Shown here piece after piece: positions 1 to 7,513 of a DNA stretch of 55,067 bases. Source of the DNA: Gloeobacterales cyanobacterium ES-bin-313 (GTDB lineage Bacteria > Cyanobacteriota > Cyanobacteriia > Gloeobacterales > Gloeobacteraceae); the NCBI GenBank assembly GCA_014379585.1, contig JACMLN010000042.1:1-55067 (forward strand), in the 5' to 3' direction. Each line of letters opens with the position of its first letter. Position 1 is the first letter of the stretch. A program made the translations under genes and the position numbers. Under the pieces are notes generated by a model, which was not told the origin of the DNA, did not search any database, and saw only the letters and a list, made by a program, of their open reading frames with translations.

Positions 1-465
1 ACGATGGGTAGACATAGGCATCCCCAAAAACAGGTCATGAAATTGGTTCATGCCAATCAGATAGTAGCCACCATCTTGAGCTGGCCCTAGGACGACATCG
101 TAATTTTCCAGCCAAGTGGTGGCTAGGTTCAAAAGGTTCAGGGGTAGATGTGGACTATCGGAACCGATGCAGAGAACAGGTTGCTGCTCGGATAGCACAG
201 ATTGCAAAGCGTGATCTAGGCGCTCGGCGAGATCTTGCCCCTGCTGAGCGAAGCGCTGAAAGTCCGGGCAATGCTGTACAAACCAATCCTGAGAACCACT
301 GTAGGCCAGATAACTTACTGCTCCACTGCTACGTACTAGCGAAAGGGTATCGAGCAAAAAGGCTTCGTGACAGGCGCAAGCCTGGGCAGGGGTGAGGGGT
401 GGACAAAGACGGGTTTTGACCTGCCCAGGCTGGGGAGCCTTGGCCATAATGAGGATGGCGACCAT
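1..465 (-). CDS. TIGR04282-family arsenosugar-type glycosyltransferase (DUF2064), 3' end cut by window
   Basis: The reverse strand reads open for 155 codons from an ATG at 465 to the window edge, so the C-terminus is missing. The protein begins MVAILIMAKAPQPGQVKTRL, the family's usual opening (AKxPxPGxVKTRL), and later has an IGSDSPHLP nucleotide-sugar binding segment and a GPAQDGGYYLIG motif. These mark the MobA-like/DUF2064 group called TIGR04282, which accompanies arsenosugar genes. Its start is 8 bp from the divergent start of the TIGR04283 glycosyltransferase, so both promoters must overlap the opposite gene. The family link to arsenosugars rests on genomic association more than biochemistry. 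An alternative ATG at 447 would remove the first strand of the fold and is less likely. Confidence 0.85.
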   Translation of the reverse strand, partial: MVAILIMAKAPQPGQVKTRLCPPLTPAQACACHEAFLLDTLSLVRSSGAVSYLAYSGSQDWFVQHCPDFQRFAQQGQDLAERLDHALQSVLSEQQPVLCIGSDSPHLPLNLLNLATTWLENYDVVLGPAQDGGYYLIGMNQFHDLFLGMPMSTHR

Positions 466-473
466 GGTTCTCG

Positions 474-1202
474 ATGGCAACTGTTTCCATTGTGATTCCA
501 ACTTTAAACGAAGCAGCATGTCTGGGGCGGACTTTACGTTTATTGAGCGTTCTTGACCCTCCAGCACTCGAAATTCTGGTGGTCGATGGTGGCAGCAGCG
601 ATAGCACGGTGGAGATCTGTGAAAGCCAAGGAATTTCTGTGATAACTGCCGAGCGAGGCCGTTCTATCCAAATGAATGCAGGGGCAGAAGTTGCACGTGG
701 CGATGTTCTCTGTTTTGTCCATGGCGATACCTGGGTTCCCGATGATCTGGTTGCCGTGGTCACAAATACCCTGAAAGATCCTGGTATTTCCTGTGGTGGT
801 TTTATCAGCCTGATGGTTGGCCCTGGAATTACGCGTTGGGGCGTTTCCCTGCACAATTTCTTGAAAACCTACTATGCACCTTTACTCTTCAAACCCCTGC
901 TTTTTTTGAAGGGATTGCGCTTACTCTTTGGCGATCAAGTGATGTTTTGTCGCCGCGCGGACTTCTGGAAAGTCGGTGGATTTGATCCCGAAATTCCAAT
1001 TCTTGAAGAGGCGGATCTTTGCATCAAACTTGTCCAGTGTGGGCGGATTAAGCAGGTGAATCGGATTGTCCAAAGTTCTGATCGCCGTGTTGCAAAGTGG
1101 GGTTCTTTGAAAGCAACAGCGATCTACTTAGCCATCGGCTTTCTCTGGGGATTCGGTGTTTCTCCAACCTATTTGCAAAAGTTCTACCGAGATATCCGAT
1201 GA
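474..1202 (+). CDS. TIGR04283-family arsenosugar-type glycosyltransferase (GT-A, GT2-like)
   Basis: This 242-residue protein starts MATVSIVIPTLNEA, the GT2 nucleotide-binding strand, followed by EILVVDGGSSDSTVEI and the acceptor-side FVHGDTWVPDD region. A C-terminal hydrophobic stretch near residue 215 suggests membrane association. The length and the DQVMFCRRADFWKVGGF segment fit the TIGR04283 family found beside ArsS radical SAM enzymes. It overlaps the next gene by ATGA (1199-1202), indicating translational coupling with the methyltransferase and then the flavoprotein at 1844. A role in sugar transfer during arsenosugar formation is inferred from context; the sugar donor cannot be read from the sequence. 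Confidence 0.85.
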   Translation: MATVSIVIPTLNEAACLGRTLRLLSVLDPPALEILVVDGGSSDSTVEICESQGISVITAERGRSIQMNAGAEVARGDVLCFVHGDTWVPDDLVAVVTNTLKDPGISCGGFISLMVGPGITRWGVSLHNFLKTYYAPLLFKPLLFLKGLRLLFGDQVMFCRRADFWKVGGFDPEIPILEEADLCIKLVQCGRIKQVNRIVQSSDRRVAKWGSLKATAIYLAIGFLWGFGVSPTYLQKFYRDIR

Positions 1203-1834
1203 GCCAAGGATTCACCGATTTAGACGACTGGTACCAAGCACCCCTCGGTAGTCGCTACTTTCTACGCTGTTGGCAAGCTCTCGAAAAGCTCTTGAAACCT
1301 GCACCTGGAATGCAGATTCTCGATGCTGGTTGCGGGGCAGGCCACTACAGCGAAAAACTTGCCCAGACTGGAGCGCTTGTCCAGGGTGTCGATCCTAATA
1401 ACACCCTGATCGAAAGAGCAAATTTACGGGTTCCCAGTGGAACTTTTCAAGTCGGTTCACTTGAGGATTTACCTTTCAGTTCCCAACAGTTCAATTGCGG
1501 TATTTGTTGCAATGTCTTGGAGTTTGCCACAGATCCAGTGCAAGCCCTTATTGAACTGCGGCGGGTTTGCCAACAGAGTGTCGTCGTAATCGTTTTGAAC
1601 GACCGCAGCCTCTGGCAGACGCAACAGTCTTTGGCGCGTCCTTTCACAAACCACCCCTACTACGCAGGTCAATTTTTCAGCCAGCAACGTCTTTTAGAAC
1701 TGGCAATCCAAGCACAGTGGCAGGTCAAAATGATTGCGCCGATCATTCACTTTCCGCCCCTGCCCTTCGCTTCCTGGTTAGCATGGGCGGAAGGCCGCTT
1801 CACCAATGCCTGTTGGATCGCGCAACTGTACTAG
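1199..1834 (+). CDS. class I SAM-dependent methyltransferase
   Basis: The 211-residue protein starts MSQGFTDLDDWYQ at an ATG overlapping the previous stop; a longer reading from 1097 would bury 100 bp in the upstream gene and is rejected. Motif I is ILDAGCGAGHYSEKLA (about residues 38-53), motif II VQGVDPNN, and a motif-IV-like FNCGICCNVLEF segment follows. This is the methyltransferase_11 type. It is not an obvious ArsM arsenite methyltransferase: it is shorter and lacks the usual Cys arrangement, although it has a GICCN pair. It sits between an arsenosugar glycosyltransferase and a MerA-like flavoprotein in one operon, so an arsenic-related substrate is possible but unproven. Confidence 0.85.
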   Translation: MSQGFTDLDDWYQAPLGSRYFLRCWQALEKLLKPAPGMQILDAGCGAGHYSEKLAQTGALVQGVDPNNTLIERANLRVPSGTFQVGSLEDLPFSSQQFNCGICCNVLEFATDPVQALIELRRVCQQSVVVIVLNDRSLWQTQQSLARPFTNHPYYAGQFFSQQRLLELAIQAQWQVKMIAPIIHFPPLPFASWLAWAEGRFTNACWIAQLY

Positions 1835-1843
1835 AGGAATATC

Positions 1844-3367
1844 ATGCCAGGAACCTTCGAGGTTCAGCCGATGGATGCTTACAACCGAACCCTGGTTGCC
1901 AATGTCCATCCTCCTGATTGGAAGAATCCCGTCCCGGCGACCAAGTACAACTTGGTGGTGATCGGTGGCGGGACAGCGGGGTTGGTGGCGGCGGGTGGCA
2001 CTGCTTTATTAGGTGGGAAGGTGGCACTCATTGAACGGGATTTACTCGGTGGTGATTGCTTGAATACTGGCTGTGTCCCTTCGAAGGCGCTGATCCGTGC
2101 TGCCCAGGCCGCTTACGCCGTGCAAGAAGCTGGGCGCTTCGGTGTTGAAATCACTGGAAAACCAACGATTCACTTCGACAAAGTCATGGAACACGTTCGG
2201 CGAGCGAGGGCGGAGATTAGTCCCCACGACGCAGCGCAGCGTTTCAAAGATTGGGGAACAGATGTTTTCCTCGGCAATGCAGAATTTTTGGATGAGCAAT
2301 CCGTCTCTGTCGGTGGTCAAGTTCTGCGCTTTCAAAAAGCGATTATTGCTACAGGAGCTAGGGCGACACGACCTAATATTCCTGGTCTTGAACAAGCAGG
2401 CTATCTCACAAACGAAACGCTATTTACCCTCACTGAACAACCGAAACGACTAGCCATTCTTGGCGGTGGACCCATCGGCTGCGAGATTGCCCAGGCTTTT
2501 GCCCGTCTTGGCACCCAAGTGACTATTTTGCACAAGTCCGACAGTTTATTAGGCAAAGAAGATCCTGATGTAGCGGCGCTACTTGAAAAAGTTTTTCAAA
2601 GCGAAGGCATCCATTTAGAATTAGAAGCCTCCGTGAAAAGCGTAGAAACTTCAGAGACAGGCAAGACACTGCATTTCACCATGGATAACCAGGAAAAGAG
2701 CTTAGAAGTGGATGCCATTCTTGTCAGTGTTGGCCGCACACCGAACGTCGAGCAGTTAAATCTTGAGGCGGCTGGTGTGGCCTACGAGTCAGATTCTGGG
2801 GTGATCGTCGATGATTTTCTGCGTACTACCAATGGCCGCATCTACGCCTGCGGCGATGTCTGCATGAGCGAGAAATTTACCCACGCTGCCGAAGCCGCTG
2901 CCCGGATCGCCATTCAAAATGCATTATTTTTTGGCCAACAGCGTCTTAGCCAACTGGTCATCCCCCGCTGTACTTACACAGATCCAGAAATCGCCCATGT
3001 CGGTTTAACAGCACAAGCAGCCGAACAGCAAGGCTATGCCGTCGAAACCCTAACCCTACCTTTCAGCGAAGCGGATCGGGCAGTTACTGATGACGAGCAA
3101 ACTGGATTCATCAAAATTCACCTCAAACTAGGCACGGATCGGATTCTTGGGGCAACCATTGTTGCTCGCCATGCCGGAGAATTGATCAGCGAAATTACAA
3201 CTGCAATGGTTACGAAAAAAGGACTTTCTACTTTGGCAAAAGTGATCCATCCTTATCCAACCCGATCCGAAATTATCCGCAAAGTTGCTGATGAATACAG
3301 CCTCAAACAGTTGCAGGGATTAAAGTGGCTCACTCAGACATTGTTGAATTTTACGCGAGGGAAATGA
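1844..3367 (+). CDS. MerA-like pyridine nucleotide-disulfide oxidoreductase
   Basis: This 507-residue FAD protein starts 9 bp after the methyltransferase behind a GAGGAA ribosome binding site. The FAD-binding VVIGGGTAGL lies near residues 38-47, the redox-active disulfide is CLNTGC (C72, C77) in GGDCLNTGCVPSKAL, and the NAD(P)-binding LGGGPIGCEIAQAFARLG is near 203-220. The interface active-site region reads VIHPYPTRSEI. It lacks an N-terminal heavy-metal domain and the C-terminal paired cysteines of true mercuric reductase, so it should not be called MerA. Cyanobacterial relatives are usually annotated as mercuric reductase or dihydrolipoyl dehydrogenase. Its operon position suggests it reduces an arsenical or thiol substrate (inference). 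Confidence 0.88.
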   Translation: MPGTFEVQPMDAYNRTLVANVHPPDWKNPVPATKYNLVVIGGGTAGLVAAGGTALLGGKVALIERDLLGGDCLNTGCVPSKALIRAAQAAYAVQEAGRFGVEITGKPTIHFDKVMEHVRRARAEISPHDAAQRFKDWGTDVFLGNAEFLDEQSVSVGGQVLRFQKAIIATGARATRPNIPGLEQAGYLTNETLFTLTEQPKRLAILGGGPIGCEIAQAFARLGTQVTILHKSDSLLGKEDPDVAALLEKVFQSEGIHLELEASVKSVETSETGKTLHFTMDNQEKSLEVDAILVSVGRTPNVEQLNLEAAGVAYESDSGVIVDDFLRTTNGRIYACGDVCMSEKFTHAAEAAARIAIQNALFFGQQRLSQLVIPRCTYTDPEIAHVGLTAQAAEQQGYAVETLTLPFSEADRAVTDDEQTGFIKIHLKLGTDRILGATIVARHAGELISEITTAMVTKKGLSTLAKVIHPYPTRSEIIRKVADEYSLKQLQGLKWLTQTLLNFTRGK

Positions 3368-3473
3368 TACCGATTCGTTATCGGAATGAGTAGCTGAGAC
3401 ATCCAAATCCAATGTGCTTCCATCGCTAACCCAAACCTCTCCCCATCCCCCTCCAATTCCGCTCCACCACGCG
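3367..3473 (+). repeat. Dispersed repeat R2, copy 1 (~107 bp)
   Basis: The segment beginning ATACCGATTCG and ending CACCACGCG matches 54648-54753 along almost its whole length with scattered substitutions. It begins inside the stop codon of the flavoprotein gene. In both places it lies just upstream, in the same orientation, of an R1 repeat. No reading frame is shared. Together with R1 it fills the 340 bp between the flavoprotein and the acyltransferase. Confidence 0.8.
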
Positions 3474-3617
3474 TAGCGCCCGATGCAATTCCGAGTATCA
3501 AGCCATAAAAGTTGCCGAGGGGGTTTGGGGGACAGGCAGTCTGTCCCCCAAGGGGCGGGAGTCCAGAGGGTGGGGCTTGCCCCTACCCTTTGGTGCCGTT
3601 CGCTATATTTATCTCAA
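3474..3617 (+). repeat. Dispersed GC-rich repeat R1, partial copy A
   Basis: This copy contains the R1 core: AAGCCAxxAAAGTTGCC, then GGGGGACAGGCAGTCTGTCCCCC (an internal palindrome, 3528-3550), then TCCAGAGGGTGGGGCTTGCCCC and the 3' end TTCGCTATATTTATCTCAA. The 5' half present in copies B, C and D (the GCCATGAGCCTGGGACGC part) is absent or too diverged to see. Short open frames across it are shadows of the repeat. Confidence 0.85.
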
Positions 3618-3707
3618 TCACCAAAATAGAAATCATGCATGCTTTGATCCGTATCCTCATGATTTGAAGGAAGGGCGCAGCATGTTTTCCCCTACATATC
3701 TCGCGAT

Positions 3708-5348
3708 TCAAGCGCTCAATTTAGACGAAGCGGTATTAGATAAACTCTTCATGCCGAACAGAAAGCGTGTGATGTTTGTCCTGCGCACAAATAGTTCATA
3801 GAGGATGCAGGTCAAAGTGAGTGCAATGGCAAACACTGCGAGAAATTTTCCTGAAGCTCCAACACTCCAGCGAACAATGTAGAAAGCCACAGCGATTATG
3901 ACTGACTGATGCAGTATGTAGAACGGGTAGGCGGCCTCACTGGCATAGGTAAGAAAAGGCATTTTGAAGTTCAATCGGCTTCGGGCAAAGCCAAGGATGC
4001 CAACAATCCATAACCAAGCACGTACGCCATGTACGAAGATAAACCCCATATAGCCTAGTGAGTATCCTTGGGGTGGTACAAAGCCCAAGAAGGAAACTGT
4101 GAACATCACAGTCATCAAAGCAATCGCCAGACCTAAAGCCAGTTTCCAGTGCTGATCTAGGGCCTTGCCAAAGCGTGGCTCCATACTCAATAGATAGCCC
4201 AGGATAAAGAAGGCTAAGTAATAGCAAACATCAGACCAGTCATCGACAAGATTGTAATTGCCAAATCCCCATCGTCCCCGAAGCGCAGCTTCAATTAGGC
4301 CAATCGGTATCCCCACTAGAAAGATCGCTCCTGGGCGTGTGCAAAAGTCTGCAATCAGACCAACAGCCTTCGTCCCGCTTGGCGTTTTAAGGTACACAAA
4401 TAGCGGGAGGGCAACGATCGAAAATACGAATAAGTAGATGATGAACCATAGATGCGCCCAGGTGAAATGCGAGAAGAAACTTGGGTAGAACTGCAAATAT
4501 GAGCTTCGATACGTAGGATCGCTGCGCAGTTCGTAGTAAACCTGGGGTGGTACAACCACCAAGCAACCAAACAAAAATGGAATAAACAGACGCGTGAAAC
4601 GTTCACGGACGTATTGGCTAGCACTGCGACGCTTCAATGCAAAACAAGTTCCGGTTCCAGAAATGAAAAAGAATAAAGGCATAAACCACTGATTGAGGAA
4701 GGAGACAAACAGCTCAATCGGGAAGAATACGGGTCTACCAATCACAAGCACCCGGTTCGCCGCTCCTGTTGCACGTTCTAGAAAAGCTTGTGCCTGCTCA
4801 CCACTGCCAAATGCTGATCCATCAACAATCAGAAACTCCCCACGCGGCAATACCTGCGCTGAGAGGTAGCTCTTGAAGCTCTGGCTCTGCACACGAGATC
4901 CGTCTGCAAAGTTTTGCGCCTTGGACGTATCAGGGAGCAAAGCCCGCACATTTTTGCCGTTCGCTTGAACGACTTTGGCAAGAACACCCACTGTTTGAAG
5001 CGTCTGGGTGTTATAAATAAGGCTATTTTGAACATCGCTTGGTGCCAAGAGGATTTGATCCTGGGTCGCTGCGAGCGTCTGAATCACTTCTTGCTCGTGC
5101 TGAGGGAGATGATCGAGAGTCTGCACAGTTGCCATTGGCAAACCATTGGTGTTGAGGGGTGGCTGTGAATGCTGTGTGCTCTTGATCAAGGCATAGATTG
5201 GCTTCTCGCGTTCGAGTAGGTAGTCGTTCTTGACGCTCCAGTCCTCGGTATTAAAAACGCGGGCGACGTGGAAGCAGAACACCAGCAGTGTCGTGATCAC
5301 TTTCAACCAGTCGAGGTCGTAACGCCTTTCTGGTTTTGCTTCTACCAT
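3708..5348 (-). CDS. acyltransferase-3 family membrane protein with a ~165-residue inserted domain
   Basis: Starting at the ATG at 5348 the protein has 546 residues; a TTG nine codons upstream (5375) is possible. The family signature RYDLDWLKVITTLLVFCFHVARV opens TM1 with its conserved His, and NQWFMPLFFFISGTGTCF resumes the canonical fold, followed by about eight further hydrophobic helices. Between WSVKN (about residue 41) and the next helix (about 210) lies a soluble segment with alternating alpha/beta character, including EFLIVDGSAFGSGE and NRVLVIGR, which typical members do not have. Such enzymes O-acylate cell-surface glycans or lipids. The gene divides the arsenosugar locus and faces a repeat block, suggesting a later arrival. 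Confidence 0.85.
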   Translation of the reverse strand: MVEAKPERRYDLDWLKVITTLLVFCFHVARVFNTEDWSVKNDYLLEREKPIYALIKSTQHSQPPLNTNGLPMATVQTLDHLPQHEQEVIQTLAATQDQILLAPSDVQNSLIYNTQTLQTVGVLAKVVQANGKNVRALLPDTSKAQNFADGSRVQSQSFKSYLSAQVLPRGEFLIVDGSAFGSGEQAQAFLERATGAANRVLVIGRPVFFPIELFVSFLNQWFMPLFFFISGTGTCFALKRRSASQYVRERFTRLFIPFLFGCLVVVPPQVYYELRSDPTYRSSYLQFYPSFFSHFTWAHLWFIIYLFVFSIVALPLFVYLKTPSGTKAVGLIADFCTRPGAIFLVGIPIGLIEAALRGRWGFGNYNLVDDWSDVCYYLAFFILGYLLSMEPRFGKALDQHWKLALGLAIALMTVMFTVSFLGFVPPQGYSLGYMGFIFVHGVRAWLWIVGILGFARSRLNFKMPFLTYASEAAYPFYILHQSVIIAVAFYIVRWSVGASGKFLAVFAIALTLTCILYELFVRRTNITRFLFGMKSLSNTASSKLSA

Positions 5349-5479
5349 AGCAACCCCCAATGGGAATGTAGACAAATCATAGCAAGGCTAGATCTAAGCC
5401 CTCACCAAACCACCATGGCCTTGTGTCAGCATAGAAAGCTGTCCCTGAAAAAACTATGTTGCAAGGTAGGAAGGAATTG

Positions 5480-6472
5480 ATGCTTGTACCTGCTGTCACT
5501 GAAAACCACAATGGCTTGCCTGTTCGCACTTTTGCGGAGCAAGTCGGCACTGCACTTCATCGCGAGCGTCTCGAAACCCTGCAAGTGAGTTTAGGTAAGT
5601 ACTGCAATCTGGCCTGCAACCATTGCCATGTAGAAGCTGGCCCAAAGCGAACCGAGATCATGGATCGCGCAACAGCCGAACAGATTGTCGTCTGGCTCCA
5701 GGAAAATTCCGTGGTCAACTTGGATCTGACTGGGGGTGCTCCTGAACTGAACCCAGAGTTTCGTTACTTGGTACAAGCAGGGCGAAAACTGGGATTTCAC
5801 ATCATGGATCGCTGCAATCTCACAGTTCTATACGAACCTGGTCAAGAAGATCTCGCTGGCTTTCTGGCAGAAAATCAGGTAGAAATCATTGCTTCGCTGC
5901 CCTGTTATTCCTTTGAGAATGTAGACAAGCAGCGCGGAAATGGTGTCTTTGAATCCAGCATCCGTGCCCTTCAACAACTAAATGGTCTGGGCTACGGCCA
6001 ACCGGGGAGTGGCCTAGATCTAAACCTTGTTTATAATCCCGTTGGTGCTCATCTTCCACCACCACAACAAAACCTAGAAGCTGATTACAAGCGTGAACTA
6101 TTCGATCATTTTGGTATTGTTTTCAATCACCTATTTACGATTACCAATATGCCAATTAAACGCTATCGAAATTATCTGGAAATCAGTGGTCAACTAGAGT
6201 CTTATCAACATCTTCTTCTTCAAAGCTACAACCCTCAAACTCTCGACAATTTGATGTGCAGAAGTTTAGTCAGTGTGGACTGGTTGGGTCAGATCTACGA
6301 TTGTGATTTCAACCAGATGCTCGACCTAGAAATTCCAGGCACGGATGGTCGCAAGCTTTGGGATTACAATGCCCAGGAGCTGATTCATCGTCCGATTGCG
6401 TTGGGCAATCATTGCTATGGCTGCACTGCTGGAGCTGGTTCTAGTTGCGGTGGTGTACTCACGGACTCCTAA
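5480..6472 (+). CDS. arsS: arsenosugar biosynthesis radical SAM protein ArsS
   Basis: The 330-residue protein starts at the ATG at 5480, 5 bp after AAGGA. An upstream GTG/ATG reading adds only eight residues. The radical SAM cluster motif is CNLACNHC (C42, C46, C49), followed by HVEAGPKRTE and LTGGAPELNPEFRYL, hallmarks of the ArsS family. The C-terminus has an extra cysteine cluster (NHCYGCTAGAGSSCGG) fitting an auxiliary iron-sulfur site. ArsS enzymes attach a 5'-deoxyadenosyl group to dimethylarsenite on the route to arsenosugars. The neighbouring TIGR04282/TIGR04283 genes at 1-1202 support the assignment. No arsM is visible in the window, so the methylation step must be encoded elsewhere or by another enzyme. 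Confidence 0.92.
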   Translation: MLVPAVTENHNGLPVRTFAEQVGTALHRERLETLQVSLGKYCNLACNHCHVEAGPKRTEIMDRATAEQIVVWLQENSVVNLDLTGGAPELNPEFRYLVQAGRKLGFHIMDRCNLTVLYEPGQEDLAGFLAENQVEIIASLPCYSFENVDKQRGNGVFESSIRALQQLNGLGYGQPGSGLDLNLVYNPVGAHLPPPQQNLEADYKRELFDHFGIVFNHLFTITNMPIKRYRNYLEISGQLESYQHLLLQSYNPQTLDNLMCRSLVSVDWLGQIYDCDFNQMLDLEIPGTDGRKLWDYNAQELIHRPIALGNHCYGCTAGAGSSCGGVLTDS

Positions 6473-6485
6473 GAATTCCATCGAT

Positions 6486-6728
6486 ATGATCTGGGGAAGG
6501 GCGAAGCATACTGCGCCCCTACATGCCCAACGGCTCAAACAACTACATGCTGAATTTGAGGCGCTGCGCGAACAGATGGAAGGCTCCCTTGCACACCTAC
6601 CAGATGCACCCTACTGGCGACTGGTGATCAGCTACGGATTGCACTCTAGTCAAGCAATGCTCCGGTGGTGCGATGAGGCGGCTGTAGCTCTCAATACAGA
6701 AGAATACAATTTCAAAAAACTGATCTGA
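6486..6728 (+). pseudogene. Short protein resembling the C-terminal domain of PadR regulators (probable remnant)
   Basis: An 80-residue frame (MIWGRAKHTAPL...) begins 14 bp after arsS. Its first dozen residues come from a short palindrome (6499-6518), so the true start is uncertain. The rest, helical with YWRLVISYGLHSSQAML and RWCDEAAVAL, resembles the C-terminal helical domain of PadR-family repressors, whose members end with a similar LxxxxGI...LxWCDEAxxxL pattern. No winged-helix DNA-binding part precedes it. I read it as a fragment of a PadR gene, though a genuine small arsS-linked protein is possible. Confidence 0.4.
6499..6518. repeat. REP-like palindrome, copy 1
   Basis: GGGCGAAG-CATA-CTGCGCCC forms an 8-bp stem with one mismatch and a 4-base loop, flanked by AAGG and CCTAC. 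A near-identical hairpin follows guaA at 46614-46633. The pattern looks like a short interspersed palindrome. Confidence 0.5.
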
Positions 6729-6869
6729 AGAGGCTCCCGAGAATTAGGTGTCACTTTTTGAAAATAAATCTTCTTTCAACGGGTCAACACAGAAACTGTC
6801 AAGCAACCAGTTTTAAAGTACTGCTAGTGTCCCTAGTGGGGTTCCGCAAACAATTGCGGAGTATAAGTT

Positions 6870-7184
6870 ATGGGCGTTCTTGGTGATATTGCTGATTTTG
6901 CTGGCGATGCTGCCGAGTGGGTAGGAGATGAAGTTGCTGGCGTTGCTGAAGTGGCTTACGAAGCTGGTTCTGGCGTCGTGAACGTCGTTCAGGGCGATTG
7001 GGAAGACGCAGCGGAAGACTTCGGCCAGATGGGAACGAAAGCGGCTGATGTTGCCTTAGGCGGAAAACTTGAGGATGCCATGGATTTTCTTGGGATCGAA
7101 CAAGGAAGTATCGACGGTGCGCTCAAATCCACTGGGGAGTGGCTGGGCGGAAAGGTCTACGACCTAGTTCACGACGAGGAATAA
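6870..7184 (+). CDS. small acidic helical protein, unknown function
   Basis: A 104-residue protein with no family I recognise. It is very acidic (many Asp/Glu, few Lys and almost no Arg), rich in Gly/Ala/Val, and has no Cys or Pro. The N-terminal half alternates short amphipathic helices (DIADFAGDAAEWVGDEVAGVA; VVNVVQGDWEDAAEDFGQMG), and the C-terminus repeats the GEWLGGKVYDLV style. There is no signal peptide or clear TM. The codon pattern is regular and the frame is isolated by 140 bp upstream and 330 bp downstream. An ATG follows a purine-rich GGAGTATAAGTT leader. It resembles small phage or tailocin-adjacent helical proteins in composition only. Confidence 0.65.
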   Translation: MGVLGDIADFAGDAAEWVGDEVAGVAEVAYEAGSGVVNVVQGDWEDAAEDFGQMGTKAADVALGGKLEDAMDFLGIEQGSIDGALKSTGEWLGGKVYDLVHDEE

Positions 7185-7513
7185 CCTGACTGGTTAAAAA
7201 ATAACAGAAAAACCGAGCAGAAACCAGCCCGAGGCACCCCCGCAAATAGGTGGTCTTGGGCTGATTTCTGCTTTGATCTTTCAATGGCGGAACTGAACTG
7301 GATATATCAGATCTGCAAGACTGACTCTCCGATTCTCTCAAGATATTCACTTTTTGCCCCTAATGTATTTACCGCCACCATTTTCGGGAGTACGCTATTT
7401 CGAGGAAGGCAAGACCATACGCTTTCACAGATCGAAATAAATCAGTAGCTGAACAAGCGATCAGCAAGCCCGATGCAGTAGGCACCCCCGAAAAATGGCG
7501 GATTTCTAGTTGA
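7185..7513. other. Gene-free stretch with two inverted repeats
   Basis: No gene seen. AGCAGAAACCAGCCC (7216-7230) pairs with GGGCTGATTTCTGCT (7258-7272) with one mismatch, a strong hairpin that could end transcription of the acidic-protein gene. A second, imperfect pair is GCCACCATTTTCGGGAGTAC (about 7372-7391) with GTAGGCACCCCCGAAAAATGGC (about 7478-7500). GGCACCCCCG occurs twice (in 7231-7245 and 7480-7495), hinting at a decayed duplicated unit. Confidence 0.5.

Noticed and set aside
1097-1198. N-terminal extension of the methyltransferase
   Set aside because: It lies inside the upstream glycosyltransferase in another frame; the ATGA-coupled start at 1199 fits the family.
1844-3367. True mercuric reductase
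   Set aside because: Lacks the N-terminal metal-binding domain and C-terminal paired cysteines; called MerA-like only.
3528-3550. Repeat palindromes as a CRISPR array or origin
   Set aside because: Copies are far apart without regular spacers or unique spacers, and no cas or dnaA genes are present.
3577-3801. 74-codon frame downstream of repeat copy A
   Set aside because: Half repeat sequence, half antisense to the acyltransferase end; no recognisable protein.
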